NCBI GenBank assembly: GCA_003508835.1
Contig: PUFA01000070.1
Location: 3,906,001-3,970,000 of the forward strand
DNA from: Eonycteris spelaea
Taxonomy: Eukaryota; Chordata; Mammalia; Chiroptera; Pteropodidae
DNA length: 64,000 bases
Direction: 5' to 3'
Numbering within the stretch: the stretch's first letter is position 1; each line of letters opens with the position of its first letter. Of this stretch, positions 13,021-24,914 are shown in pieces. The notes under the pieces were generated by a model that saw nothing but the letters and a program-made list of their open reading frames with translations, was not told the origin of the DNA and searched no databases. The position numbers were made by a program, and so were the translations under genes.

Positions 13021-15079
13021 AAGTCAGTTCTGAATAGAATGGACAGCATAGTTCTACTTTGGCTTAAAAAAGGCTGAGCGTATACATGAACAGAAAAAGA
13101 GCAGAAGGAACTGCAACAGAATGTGTACACTCCATTGGCTGCTACTCTTTGGGTAGCAGCACTCTGCATGACAGTATTTTCTTCTATGTGCTTTTATTTT
13201 TCACATAGTTTACAAGACTATACGTTGGTTTTGTGATAGGTAAAAATCCTTCCCCCTAGAAAAAAATGTTTCCTCATCCAGAGTTGTCAGTTAAGTAATC
13301 ACACTTAATGGAAAATGAAGCGCGAATGTTTCATCTTGGCTTTCAGCCCTGAGGCAGCCAGGAGAGACCAAGAATTGCTTGAGTAGCTCTTCTAGAGCAG
13401 GTCACTTGGCCTCACGCCCTAGGGAATCTCAGAGCCATAAGACACAGACATTCTAGAAGCTGCCCAGACTGTGTGGGCATAACCTGGAACATTCACAAAA
13501 CCATTCATAAAATGGATGGTTTAAAAACAACTACTACAACGAAAACAACCCTTGGGTGAGAAACAGATACTATCAAGTCTGTCACTTCAAGTTTGGTTGT
13601 ATTTGAGTTTCCCAGGTCTTCGGATAAGCAATTTTTAAAAATAAATTTGCAGCAAATTGGGGAATAAAGAGTGCACATTAAAAATGAGAGCGAGAGAGAG
13701 AATACTAAGACCAATTCCCTTTTACTACGCACACTGCAAGCTTCCAAAGAATGTGGTATTTAGGGGCATAAAAAGAGCACAATAATAACTCACCATAAAA
13801 AAAATCTTTCCCTAAACCATCCAAAAATAGGTAAGCCAATAGTAGTGCTCCAGAGGTTTATGTAAACTCTTAGAAAAGATGAAAAGGGGAGATTTTTCTA
13901 TATAAAATAACTGTCACATGCAATTACCTTACTAGGGAAAATCAAATCCAATTATGTCAATTCTAGGAGACAATGACATGAATAAAAACAATCGATATCT
14001 GTGAGATTTCTCTCTCCCTTAAAATTTCTAAATCTCTGTGTTTCTATCTCATACTAACTTAGATTGCATTTACTCTAAATTTCTTATGTCCCCTACTAGA
14101 CTTAAAGTCTTCTTAATGGAAAAATCAAGTTTTTGAATCCCCGGAAAGTTTTGCACATTGTAGGCAATTAATCAATGGTTCAAATCACCAAAAGTTTGTA
14201 ATATCAATAATATGATATAATGATGAAGGACATAGATTACACCATTCCCAAAGATTTACTGAAAATCCAGGAAGAATACAGATACATCACAGTCACATTG
14301 GTAAGAGAAAGCGCTTACACAGAAGGAAATCAATAGTAGCAAGGAATCCCCTCTTTTAAGAGAGCAGAGGTTAGAAGAAAAGGGATTATTATATATGTGC
14401 CATTACACTTCCTGAAAACATCCTATTCTGCAGGACTGTTCACAAAAAATAACAGGACTTATGGGGAAAAGTACGGTTGGGACAGACTGCTTATACATAT
14501 GAAAGTTTGTATAAAGAGCACCTAACAAGAACATTAACAACACTACATAAATTACTAGCACAGGTAAATCTCTACTGGTTTGCGAACCTAGCATCCTTAC
14601 AACCTTAAAACCCCAGGGCCCCTGCTTTTTGAGATGTAGATCCTAGAGGGTAGTTTCCAATGGAGACTATTTTCATAAAATTTAACCCAAGGATTGTTAA
14701 CCCATGTTTTTCATTAATCCATTGTTTCAATACAGGGGTAAATGTCTTTGCGGCTTCTTCATTTGCACTTGCAGCATTTCACGTAAGGTGTTGCTTGCAT
14801 AAACAAAAGATCTTTTTTTTTACGGCCTTCATATTTTGTTAAGCCCAAATCTTTAATTAGGGACAATTTATCTTTGATTCTTATAAAATGTGTAATGTGC
14901 TGGGCAAAATCATGCTAAACCAACATAACTTTTCGGTTATAGTAACACCATTACTAAATATATGAGGTAATTATGTCAAAGAAACACATGTTTAGTAGGA
15001 CAGACAGACTGGTAAGTGGCTGACCTGGGTATTGGCATATGTGGCCTGGGTTTACAGTAGTAGCTGTAATAGTTGCAAT

Positions 15080-15300
15080 GACGACAGCTAGCAACACTTA
15101 TTGAGGCTTTCTATGTGCTTGATGCTAAAAGTTTATATGATCTCATTTATTCTTCACACAGACTTTAGGAAGTAGATAAAGAAACAGATATTTAATAAGA
15201 TTGATCTTTGCCCAAGATTACAAAGCTGTTAAGTGGTAAAGCTAGGATTTGAATCTAGATATTTCTGATTCTATGGCTTCGGCTTTTAATAACCACAAAG
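15080..15300 (-). repeat. MIR SINE
   Basis: Antisense MIR: ttatatgatctcatttattc, agattacaaagctgttaagt and ggatttgaatctagat. Confidence 0.8.
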
Positions 15301-15714
15301 AAATATTTCTTATCCAATGAAAGTGTGAAATAATTTTACAATAGTAATTGACAATGTAGCCCAATGCTCTTTATCCAATTGGTACATGTGTAAACGTTGA
15401 TATGATATATGTACCTAGAAAACCTCTAAGCAGTGTAAAGTGCTGATTATTTTTCCAGACTAAAGCTTTCTGGCGAGGATGTGAGGGAAATCTTTGGACA
15501 TGGCCAAAGGAGAATTCCAGAAGTGTGACACCTCCTTTTCAGTTCTTTCCAGCTGGGTCAGAGGCCTACTGAGATGACTCAGACCATGCAAGGGGTGGGG
15601 GTGAAGGTAATTAATACTGGGGAATTCATACCCAACAAGAGCCAAGACTTTAGGCATGAATGCCAACAAAAGAATTTTGGTGGCATTTTGACTCTTTGTT
15701 TTACTTAAATTTGA

Positions 15715-15830
15715 TTTAACAACTATGAATTATGCACTTACCATGTGCCTGGAATTAACATGACAAATGCTGGGAATACAAAACTGAATAATCCATCAAG
15801 ACCTCACAGGCCTGTGGAGCTTAACTATTG
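15715..15830. repeat. Ancient L2/MIR3-type repeat
   Basis: A phrase like ttatgcacttaccatgtgcctggaatt followed by tgctgggaatacaaaactga and a ggcctgtggagctta end is a common mammalian interspersed repeat; the same type recurs at 49,625. Confidence 0.5.
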
Positions 15831-15839
15831 GCATTTTAC

Positions 15840-16075
15840 TGAACAAACTCTGCCAGGTACTCTTCTTGGAAATTTACATACATTAACTCATTTAATTCTC
15901 ACAACCCTATGATGTATGACACCAGTAATGTCCCTATATTATAGCTGATGAAACTGAAGTGCTGAGAGATTAAGAACCTTGCCTAAGGTCACACAGCTGG
16001 TGAGCAATTTGGAGCTGAGATTTGGACCTACCTAGGCTGTTTGAGTCCAGAGCCCACATTCTTAACCTCTTCCTG
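15840..16075 (-). repeat. MIR SINE
   Basis: Well-preserved antisense MIR: attaactcatttaattctca, aaggtcacacagctggtgag and catctaacc-like 5' end (cccacattcttaacctc). Confidence 0.88.
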
Positions 16076-17522
16076 AACTCTCTTTAGAGAAGGGGACAGT
16101 AGGGTTAAAAAAATTGCAACGTGGAGTGATAAGAAAAATTATAGACATAGGTACACAATGGAACATTAGTAGAGGAAAAAGTGACTAATTCTGCTTTGGG
16201 TGGTGGGAAGGATGGTGTTCTGGGAGAAGTACCAGTTCAGCAAAGCCTTCACAGCAGATGTCAATGGCTATTGGGGACAGCAGATGAATCAGCACGGGTG
16301 AGTGAAGGGAGGTGGGAGATGGCCCGGCACGCTTGCAGTTTGCTATTGTTGAAATAGAAAGTAAACAGGGCAGGGGGTGACAGGACATGAGTGCACAGAA
16401 GTAGAAAGAGATCAGATAAAGAATTCAGTTCTCTGAACTGGCCTTACCAAGGAGTTTGTTTTAGGTGGGAAAGACTGAAATAGGAGGGAGGCAGGTGGGA
16501 GTAATACAACCCAATTTGTCTTTTCAAAGCTAGCTACGGTGTGAAAAGTGGAATAATGCGGAGGGTGTGGAGAGAGGGCAAAACTTAGAAGTAGGGGAAT
16601 CCACTTAAGAGATTGTCACAACACCTCCAGGGAGAAACTGGTGATGGGAATGGGGAAGGAAGCCTGAGCAGGGAGATTTTTTGAGGTCAAGTCAACAGGA
16701 CTTGTTGATTCAGGTGGGAGGTTGGGAAGCTGTGGGTAGGAGGTTTTCCTCATTAGAGTAAAGCCTGATTCTTACAAAAGCCCTCACGATGTAATTAAGT
16801 CAGCTCTAGACCCTTGCCTGGGAAAAAGGAATTGAAGGGGCACTGCATTTTTAGATGCATGGAACTTGATTATGGTTAATACTTAATTCTTGTATTATTT
16901 TCACCTTCCCACCCATAGTATCCAACGCTCCCACTGAAGAAAACAGCAGTGTTTTACTCTGTGGATGATTATCGGTTTCATAATAAATCATCCACAGTCC
17001 CAGAGCAACTCACCTATTTCCTGGGGATGGATGTCACTGACATAATTACCACCTGGTGTTCCTGCACTGTAATAATGATCATTTATCTCATTTTACCTAA
17101 TTTCTTAGTAACATTCAAGATAGATATGTTACCCTACTCCTAAGATTAGTGGAGACAACCAAGAACCAAAAGCCAAAAAGAAGTTATATTTCCATGCTTC
17201 CAACTTCCTCCTCCCCCTTAGCTCATTGGCACCTGCCTTTCTGCTTTATGCCAGCCACGAAGTGGGAAGCTCTTGGGCTGTATGGAGCCTGAGCAAGTTC
17301 AGGAGCAAAGCCCACTCAGCTAAGGGTGAGGCCACAGCTGGGAGGATGACTCATGCTGGATCCAGAAAAAACACAAATGGTCTCAGAAATTTGGTGGTAA
17401 TAGGGTAATGGTGGAGGGAGAAGGGGAGGATATATGGAGAGGGGCCAATGTCTTTTCCAGGAAATTGGTTAGTAAAACAATTCTGGTGGGAAAAGACTAA
17501 AAAAAAAAAAAAGTCCACTTAC

Positions 17523-17657
17523 TGATACAAGAAATCAGATCATTAAATCTTTCCTTAGGAAAGAGGGGGTTTTCCAGCCCACGGAAATAGAGCTTCAGAA
17601 CGCCAGCAACTGAGTTAATATCATGGTTGCTCTGGTCATCAGCCAAAGGGTTTTCGC
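17523..17657 (-). CDS. SRGAP1: SRGAP1 exon: RhoGAP core with KLYFRGLENPLFP
   Basis: A 135-bp exon. It encodes ENPLADDQSNHDINSVAG, then VLKLYFRGLENPLFPKERF and NDLISCI. LKLYFRGLENPLFP is the second hallmark of RhoGAP domains (conserved Lys and Arg that support the catalytic site). Splice acceptor is an unbroken T-run ending in ag; donor is ATCA|gtaagt. Begins with two bases of Gly and ends with one base of Arg, in register with its neighbours. Confidence 0.95.
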
Positions 17658-18470
17658 CTAAAAAAAAAAAAAAAAATTAGTTAAGCACACAGTGTTTCTC
17701 TTTTTCCCTCTAAACAAAAATATGTTTCTATACACACACACACATCTCTATATATACATGTATCTTTTAATTATACTTTATGAAAGATTATATGGTACTA
17801 AAATTAAAATAATTGTTTAGATATCCCACCCCATGATTAACTTAAAAATAGTTGACTAAAGTAAAGCTTTTTTTATCTTATGCTAACAAATAATCCCTTA
17901 CAAGTTACCAAGTTCTTAAAATAAAATTTTGTGGGATTTAAAATTTTACCCAACTTTTTTTTTTAAGCTAAAATCTGTAATCTTAGTTTGACATGAATTC
18001 AAATACTACTTCTGTGTTTTTTAACCTACCGGGAAAAAGGCATAATATAGGTTTGACTGGCTATGCTATATGGATCAGAAAAATGCATCTGAAATATTAC
18101 AGACTTCAACTAATTGTAAACGCCTACAATTAAATGTGTTTTACAAAGTGGCAAGGTGTTGTTCACAGAATATTCAAAAGCTGAGTGGAAGATTTTGCAA
18201 TCAAACAGGGGAATTTAAAAATGCACCCTTAGCAGTACATTTGTATAGAAAGTGGAAATTTAAAAAATATATCACAAATATGATATTCCATCATCCTCTG
18301 TGGTAAGCAGAATTAAATTGAGATAGAAGTCTTAAGAAGTTCAACACAATACCATGCAGCCTTAAATCAAACTCCATTTTTTATTCACAAGACTGCTCTT
18401 CTAAAGTTCATAAAAATTGTACATTGCAGTTTCACTTATTTTTTGCTTCTAGGGGCAGTTTGTTTTTAGG

Positions 18471-18556
18471 GATGAACGACTTGGCCCAAATCACACATTA
18501 GTAAACGAAAGAATCATTTAAATCTAGGTTTGCCTGACAGAAGTGTATGATTTTTC
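18471..18556 (+). repeat. Direct repeat, copy 1
   Basis: Starts gatgaacgacttggcccaaa and ends at gtatgatttttc. It matches 19,143-19,228 at a constant offset of 672 bp with about four mismatches in 86 bp and no gaps by eye. Confidence 0.9.
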
Positions 18557-19034
18557 CCTTTTCTCTGCTCCCAGGATAGGAAATCAATGAACACAAATTT
18601 ACCAAAATATACATTGTTTGCCCAATATGAGAAAACCTCACCAAAGAGATCACAAACAAATAACAAATATCAAGGGAATTTCCAAGGAAAAATAATAACG
18701 CCTGTTGTGGCTGGCACAGGAATCTAATGCTTTACTACATTTCAACTTATCCTGAACGGGGCCAGTGTTAGAGACGCAGAACACTTAGCTGCTGACAGGG
18801 GAGGCCGCTCTGCTCTACACATCATATCAGAATTTGGAACAGGAAAACAATCTGCCTCCAAGTTTACCAAGGTTCCAAACTTTCAAGGGCTCCCTGCCAA
18901 GCCTGGGCCAGGAGAACGTGGCTGAGAGAGAGAGAGAAAGTAGCCCTGTCTCCATGCCATGATGGCCCTCCCTGTGCATTCTCGGCCTGATGTCCGAGCA
19001 GAGGAAAGAAGGAGAAGATTTATCCAGATCATGA

Positions 19035-19250
19035 TAACTACAGAGCATTAATAACTCAGAGCTAATGCCAAAGTTAGGTATTTTCATGGATTAAACCTAA
19101 TCCTCACACCAATCCTGGAACTTTGCAGATGAGGAAACCAAGGATGAACGACTTGGCCCAAATCACACGTTAGTCAATGAAAGAATCACTTAAATCTAGG
19201 TTTGCCTGACAGAAGTGTATGATTTTTCTAACCACCATATGCTAATTAAC
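19035..19250 (-). repeat. MIR SINE
   Basis: Antisense MIR-like: attaaacctaatcctcacac, cagatgaggaaaccaagg, then a tggcccaaatcacacgttag stretch corresponding to the tRNA-proximal part. Confidence 0.7.
19143..19228 (+). repeat. Direct repeat, copy 2
   Basis: Second copy of the 86-bp block. This copy lies inside a longer antisense MIR (about 19,035-19,250: cagatgaggaaaccaagg precedes it), whereas copy 1 lacks the MIR context. This copy is therefore the likely source. Confidence 0.9.
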
Positions 19251-19723
19251 GGTTCAGTAGGACTTATTTGACAGCCAATTGTGAACAAGAGTAAGGCATC
19301 TATTAAGGTCACAGGGAAGGAGTCTGGGGACAGTAATAAGAGGAATGAGAGTTCCTGACAAAGAAAGAAGACATGAAGCTGGGGTGAGTTGCCTCAAACA
19401 TCCACTGCCTAGGCCCAGGGCTGTCTTTGCCATTCTTCTAGAACACTTCCAGGTGCCACCTTTGACATATGTGCTGAGGATTATCACCGCCAGGCCTAAA
19501 CCAGGATATAAAGCTCATATGCTTTTCTATATTCGATTGCAAAGCATTATGATTTGGGCTTCATTTCTCAACTATGCTAAATAGATTCTGACCTCAATAT
19601 CCAAAATGCAGTAAATATAAAGAGAAAGGTTTCTGAATATAAACAGAATGAGTATGCCACTTCACTTACAGAAAATGATGACTTTTTAACATGGCTTGCT
19701 TATGGGTAAAGACATGCAATTAC

Positions 19724-19801
19724 CTCTCTCAAATGAATTTTTAATGTCATTGACTTCCACCTGGGAACCAGACACTCTGAAAATCCCTTGATGCTGAAGA
19801 C
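19724..19801 (-). CDS. SRGAP1: SRGAP1 exon: RhoGAP arginine finger
   Basis: A 78-bp exon encoding LQHQGIFRVSGSQVEVND then IKNSFERG. GIFRVSG is the catalytic loop: its Arg is the finger inserted into the GTPase active site. It is intact here, so the GAP domain as encoded should be catalytically competent. Acceptor cattttag|GTCTTC, donor GAGAGAG|gtaatt. Only 148 bp separate it from the preceding exon. Confidence 0.95.
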
Positions 19802-19949
19802 CTAAAATGAACAAAAGAGAAAGAGGGTGAAAGGTCCCTCCTTTCTCAATAATTAAATGAATAATTAAATGTTATATGGAAAGACACAGTTACTGAAATA
19901 CTCCCAGTGATTATTTTTTAAAAATAGAATTCCATAGTTTATGGCTTAC

Positions 19950-20010
19950 CATAGAGGTTGATGAACCGAATACAGCTTTCCACAATGAGGGGGATAATCT
20001 GTCCCGAGTC
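19950..20010 (-). CDS. SRGAP1: SRGAP1 exon: start of RhoGAP
   Basis: A 61-bp exon encoding DSGQIIPLIVESCIRFINLY, the first helix of the RhoGAP domain (IPLIVESCIRFI is characteristic). It starts in phase 0 and ends with one base of Gly. Acceptor ctttacctag|GACTCG, donor CTCTATG|gtaagc. Confidence 0.95.
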
Positions 20011-23000
20011 CTAGGTAAAGAGATGGAAACCAGTTAACTGCAAAGGAGAGGCTTAAATCACATGTAATAATAAAGCTCACAGTTTAACTCTAATTGAAGA
20101 GTAATTTTTATTCTTTCAGATAATTGTTTCCAAATACACCCCTTCTAAAATATTCCACAAGGGCCAAAAATAAAATTACATTTAACCAAAGGTATATTTC
20201 AGTTCTGGAACAAACCAAATTAAATACATCTAAGGCAATACTGTTTCAATTTAACTCTGTTGTGCCTAGAGATGGTCAAGCTAATTCATCTTTTACTTAT
20301 ACTGAGGCTCACATACCAAACAGATACATGAATCTCTAATTTTTTGAAAAGGCTATTTATGCAAGTAATAAATTTAATGGACCTAAAAGAGAACTCAGTG
20401 TATTGGCAATAGCATCTTGGGACTGACTGGCTGTACTAGTCTCCAAACACAACCTTGCAGCCATCTCAGGATCCTCTCTGTGACATCCCTGAGAGGCTTA
20501 CATGTTTCCAGATGCATGATACGAGAATTTCTTTACAGATGCTTATAATGTGTCCTGTATTTATTTAGTTTGCATCAGAACTTACTCATCCTTATAGATT
20601 TTTCTTTTCTTTTTTCATGTTTTAAGGATTAAGAAAAAACGCACAAATGCACGTCCCAGTAGATCTTGTTTTCTTAGAAAGGAACATTTTTTGGCCATCT
20701 TTCCCCACATCTTGTAATACAGGCAGAGCGCTCTGAACAAATGTGGATTCTGAAAATGCTTTAAAACATGTATAGGATGACAAATGAGATGAAGGAGCCG
20801 CAGAGGTCACAGTTAAATATGTACCAATGCCATGCACTCAGTGTAGTTAAAGAAGGTTACTGACTATGGAGTTATTTTTCATGTACTTTTAAGACTCTGC
20901 TCTTTCAGAAATTAGATCTTTAAAGGAAACATGGAGGTTCAAATTGAATAGCTGACATCAGGTACTAATTCATGAGGAATTTTATTCTGAAACGCACGAA
21001 AAATTTGGTTGTCTTAATATATTAGAACAATTCAGAATCCACTAACCTTTCCAATTAAGCCACAGGGGAAGAATTGGAAATAAAGTGGTTCAGCAATTTC
21101 AATTCTTTACTCTTCCTAGAATGGATAATACACTATTGAGGAATAGTTTTATTTTAGGTTTTAAGGCAATCTAATCAGTGTATAATCCAGTTAATGGTTC
21201 AATTACTTCTGGAGCCTGTATTAAGTTTCTCTAATCGTTAATTTGTTTTAGGAAAGTAAATTTTATTAATTTCTAAAGAAGGTCCTTAAGAATACTCTTT
21301 TTAGTGTGGACTAGTTGGCTGAAGAACAACAGTGTAATTACAACAAAACTAACTGAATATGTGAGGGGGTTTTTCTTTAAGATACAAGTACTTTTTAGGA
21401 GAAGTAACCTTCATATGAATAATTCATGTAACATTGTTATCTAAAACAGCAACAAATATTTAAATGTAAGTGATAAGGAGAATATTAGCTTGTACCTCTG
21501 AAATTAGTGTTAAAACAAAAAGAAAAAGAATAAAAGGTTATTAAAAGAAAAATGTTTGCACTAAAATAGTTGTAAATAAAAATGTCTTAAGTTTACACAT
21601 TACTTAAAAATATTTTTGTCTTTACATTTGCTCTAATTGCTAATCTTTAGCTATTATCAGTATTTCTTTCAGGTATAATGGAATTTGGAGTCAAAGTAAA
21701 GAGCGTGTATGTTTTAACTTAATTTCATGGATGCCAGATGTCTTGGTAGAATATTTTACAAGAAGTTACAATAAGCTGTGTTCCCCTTACCAATCAAACA
21801 AATCCCTTGGAGTCTCAGTCTCCCCAAAGGAAAAAGAGGAAAAGTGGTGTTGCTCTTGCTGTCTCACAGGGATATTGTGGGACACTTTTCGGAAGTGTAG
21901 AAATCTGTATCCCTTGTATTACTGCTACTACCAAAGATTCTTTAACGTGCCAGCTGAAACGGTGAAAGGCTCTCCTGTGTAAGTGAATTCCTCATGATAA
22001 CTGGTTTTCTCCTTTAGTGCCTAAATTTGGTTTCCTTTCACTGTTCTTAATGAAAAATCTTTTATAAGAATACGTGCGCTCTCCTGTCTACTGAAGCAGT
22101 CATTCTTGTGCTGTGTTATCAGAGGTAATGGACTAATTCATCTGCTTCTTTGAGCTTTCCCATATTCTCTTCCTCTGCTGGGCCATCAGCTGCGCATCTC
22201 AGTGCTTTCATTTCATCGTCCCCTTCTCTCCGTCTAATTCGCCCCTGCTTATAAGAGCTAGGCTGGGAAACTAGATAATCAAATTAGACAATAATTTTAG
22301 ATTAAATTAGAGCCAATAAGGTTCTTCTGGGTTTAAGGCTTAAGGCACTGCATTTACAATTGCTATTTAGGTTGCCCGGTGGCCTTTCACTTAATTCCAG
22401 GGTTAGGGCTAATTTTTAAGGCTGCTAGAGGGATTCAATCTGTGCGTGTATGTATATATGTATGTATCTGTCCATACACATGCTACAGTGTGCACGCATG
22501 CGTTTTTCAACCATCGGAGTACATATTCAATAAAACATCTGCCTTTAAAGAAAGTAATGTCTGTAATACATGATTAAGAATGTAAGATATCTGTAACATT
22601 ATTAAGGGAGATTATCAATGATGTGGTTTGCTATATAAATTTAGTCTTCAGAAACACTGTAGCCCATGTCCTAAAATGTTAGCCAGGAAATACTAATTTC
22701 TTCCCTTTTTTGGTAATATTTACATAAGGGTCCAAAATCCAGTATTAAATGTGCATTTGGTATTTAACACTGACTTTCCTTAATAAAAGCCACTGACTCA
22801 AATTTGGTACGTTTGCCAAATACATAATATAAGAACTAAGAGTTTATTCTTCTTCGGTCAGTGTTTGATTTCCATAACTTCTTTCTCAGTAAAGCCTACC
22901 TATAAACCTATCTAATTTCCAACTGCAAACATTTTTCTTTGAAAGACCTTAAAAAACCCATGAAAGCCAAGCATGACTATGATTTGAAAATGATTCCAAG

Positions 23001-23041
23001 AGTGAAAGACGCTGTGTCCTCACTTCTCTCTAGCACTATAC
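20011..23041 (-). other. SRGAP1: Intron, largely unique sequence
   Basis: 3.0-kb intron between the RhoGAP start exon and the 34-bp micro-exon. I recognise no interspersed repeat. 21,990-22,450 is a compositionally mixed stretch; 22,440-22,500 has an imperfect GT/TATG tract. Confidence 0.6.
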
Positions 23042-23075
23042 CTGATGTCTTGCGTGCGAGTTCCTTCGTCCTCGG
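23042..23075 (-). CDS. SRGAP1: SRGAP1 micro-exon: linker RGRRNSHARHQ
   Basis: A 34-bp exon. Its first base completes a Ser codon (AG|C), followed by RGRRNSHARHQ, a basic linker segment just before the RhoGAP domain. It is too short to appear as an open reading frame and was found from splice signals (acceptor atgcttctag, donor CATCAG|gtatag) plus phase. Human SRGAP1 has NSHTRHQ here as I recall, a single Thr/Ala difference. The donor is weaker than those of neighbouring exons. Confidence 0.9.
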
Positions 23076-23333
23076 CTAGAAGCATTATCAGAAATACAGA
23101 ACGAAAAAGAAGACAGAGTAAACACAGCAGAGATACAAGATACAGACCACAGGGTCTTACAATTTATCCAATATAATGAATTCCTCAAGTCATGGGAAAT
23201 CAAAGCTCCTGTTGAGCTGCAGAGCTACCTTATTAATGAACTTGAAAAATATATTTTGTGCCATATCATTTGCATGAGCAAAAACAAAACATTTTATCAG
23301 GTAGCTCTTTTCCTATTTGTACAGATTAGGGCC

Positions 23334-23352
23334 TTTTTTTTTTTTTTTTTTT
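23334..23352 (+). repeat. T19 homopolymer
   Basis: Nineteen T in a row followed by aaataaag. No SINE body could be recognised beside it. Confidence 0.95.
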
Positions 23353-24880
23353 AAATAAAGAGGGCTTTCTCTTTTGCCCACATGATACCCACATTTACAT
23401 CCTCTTCTGAAGGCACTCAAACCAAATATTCTTTTCTGACTTCAGGAAATATTATATTGATTTTCTGGGAAAGCAAAGAGCCCCAGGACAGACTTGGACA
23501 GAATGACCTGCCTCCTTTCATAAGAGGCTGAGACCATTATAGTAAGAAGCATGGAGATCAGCCACTCAGATGGCTGGTGCCAGTACCTTGACGAACGTTT
23601 CCAAATCCCCATTAAACAACTTAGCATTATATTGTGAGCGGGGTCTGGACTTCCTGTGTTTCTGGGGCTTAGGGGGAACATTTGGAGGCCTAAGGGAAGG
23701 GAATATAATTACTGAGCATGGCAGAAATCAAACAATAAGTGAAATACTCATAGGTCACATCAAAATTATAAAACACAGGAATTCTGTGTTCCTTTCCCAC
23801 CCCCACCCACAGGAGAAAATAGCCCTTCCCCTTCCCCATGTATTTACTTTTTCTTATAGCTCAAAAACCATATAAACTATTCATTCAGATTACTATTTTC
23901 TTGCATGTTGTAGCTGACATTTGTTTGCTAGTTTGTTTAAAAATGATAAGCATCACCAAATGGAACTCTGAGCTATTTGGCCCAGTATTACAAACCCAGG
24001 TTTGTGTTATTTGGCTTACAAGTCACAGAGATGACAAAAAAGGTCATAAAAATTAGGGCTCTGATTGATCCCAATATGAGAAATTAAATATCATATTTTC
24101 AGTTACAACATAATCCTTCAATGAAACATCACATCTGTTCAGTATCCCTCAGGTATCAACGAGATTTGATTTTATGCAAAACTAACTGTAAATGGATCAC
24201 AAGTGAAAAGACAGCGTTGGGTTCAATGCTATTTCTAGGGGAGAGGTGTACAGACTCACGTGAATTTTTATTTCTTTAAAACAAACTATCGCATCACCTA
24301 AATGTCTGTAGAGCATTAAGATGTACCCATTTATTTTGTTCTAGACGGTCTCCTCCTCTAGTCTGTTTGATGTATACACATCCAGTGTATCATGTACTAT
24401 ATTTAGAAACCCTGCATTGTCTTGCTCTGAAATTGGAGAGGGGTCCTCTTCTGTCCTCTCCTTTTAGAGCAAAGAGGTCTAAGATTACCTGACCAACTTC
24501 TATAACTGCTGAAGGAATGCATAGAAGATCTCTCTCTGGACATTTCAATGTAAACTTAATTGGAAGGCTTATATGAGGATGTATATCACACCTGGAAATT
24601 AGGTAAAGCCCTTCATTAAGCTGCAAACTCTGTAGGAAGAATTACCCTTTTCAGTTTATCAAAGTTCAGAAATACTAGTTTAGAAACAAAATCCCAAGAA
24701 TCTCTGTGGAAGCCTGCCCAGCTTTATAAAATATTACCACTGTAATTAGGAGAGGTAGGGGAGAAAACTTACTGATATAGCCTTCCACAGACAAATTCTA
24801 AGACTCCCCCAGTAGGTGGGCTCATATGACTAACGGGGCATGCAGCAAGCAGCACCTGAAGTCCTATGGTGCTTCCTGTG

Positions 24881-24914
24881 TTTTTGTTTGTTTGTTTGTT
24901 TGTTTGTTTGTTTT
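24881..24914 (+). repeat. (TTTG)n microsatellite
   Basis: About seven tandem units of tttg, read directly. Confidence 0.97.

Larger units (their letters stand above)
7088..17522 (-). other. SRGAP1: Large intron with MIR, hAT and L1 fragments
   Basis: 10.4-kb intron. Recognisable repeats are listed separately (7,350; 8,030; 9,735; 12,005; 12,180; 12,640; 15,080; 15,715; 15,840). The rest, notably 10,260-12,000 and 13,030-15,050, looks like unique sequence. Positions 16,180-16,760 are GC-richer and share a phrase (caacaggacttgttgatt) with an old mammalian repeat also seen near 53,000. Confidence 0.65.
17658..19723 (-). other. SRGAP1: Intron with tandem-copied MIR segment
   Basis: 2.1-kb intron between RhoGAP exons. 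It starts (low-coordinate side) with the A-run that forms the acceptor T-tract of the preceding exon. It contains CA/TA dinucleotide tracts at 17,732-17,765, a duplicated 86-bp block (18,471 and 19,143) and a MIR fragment. Confidence 0.7.
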
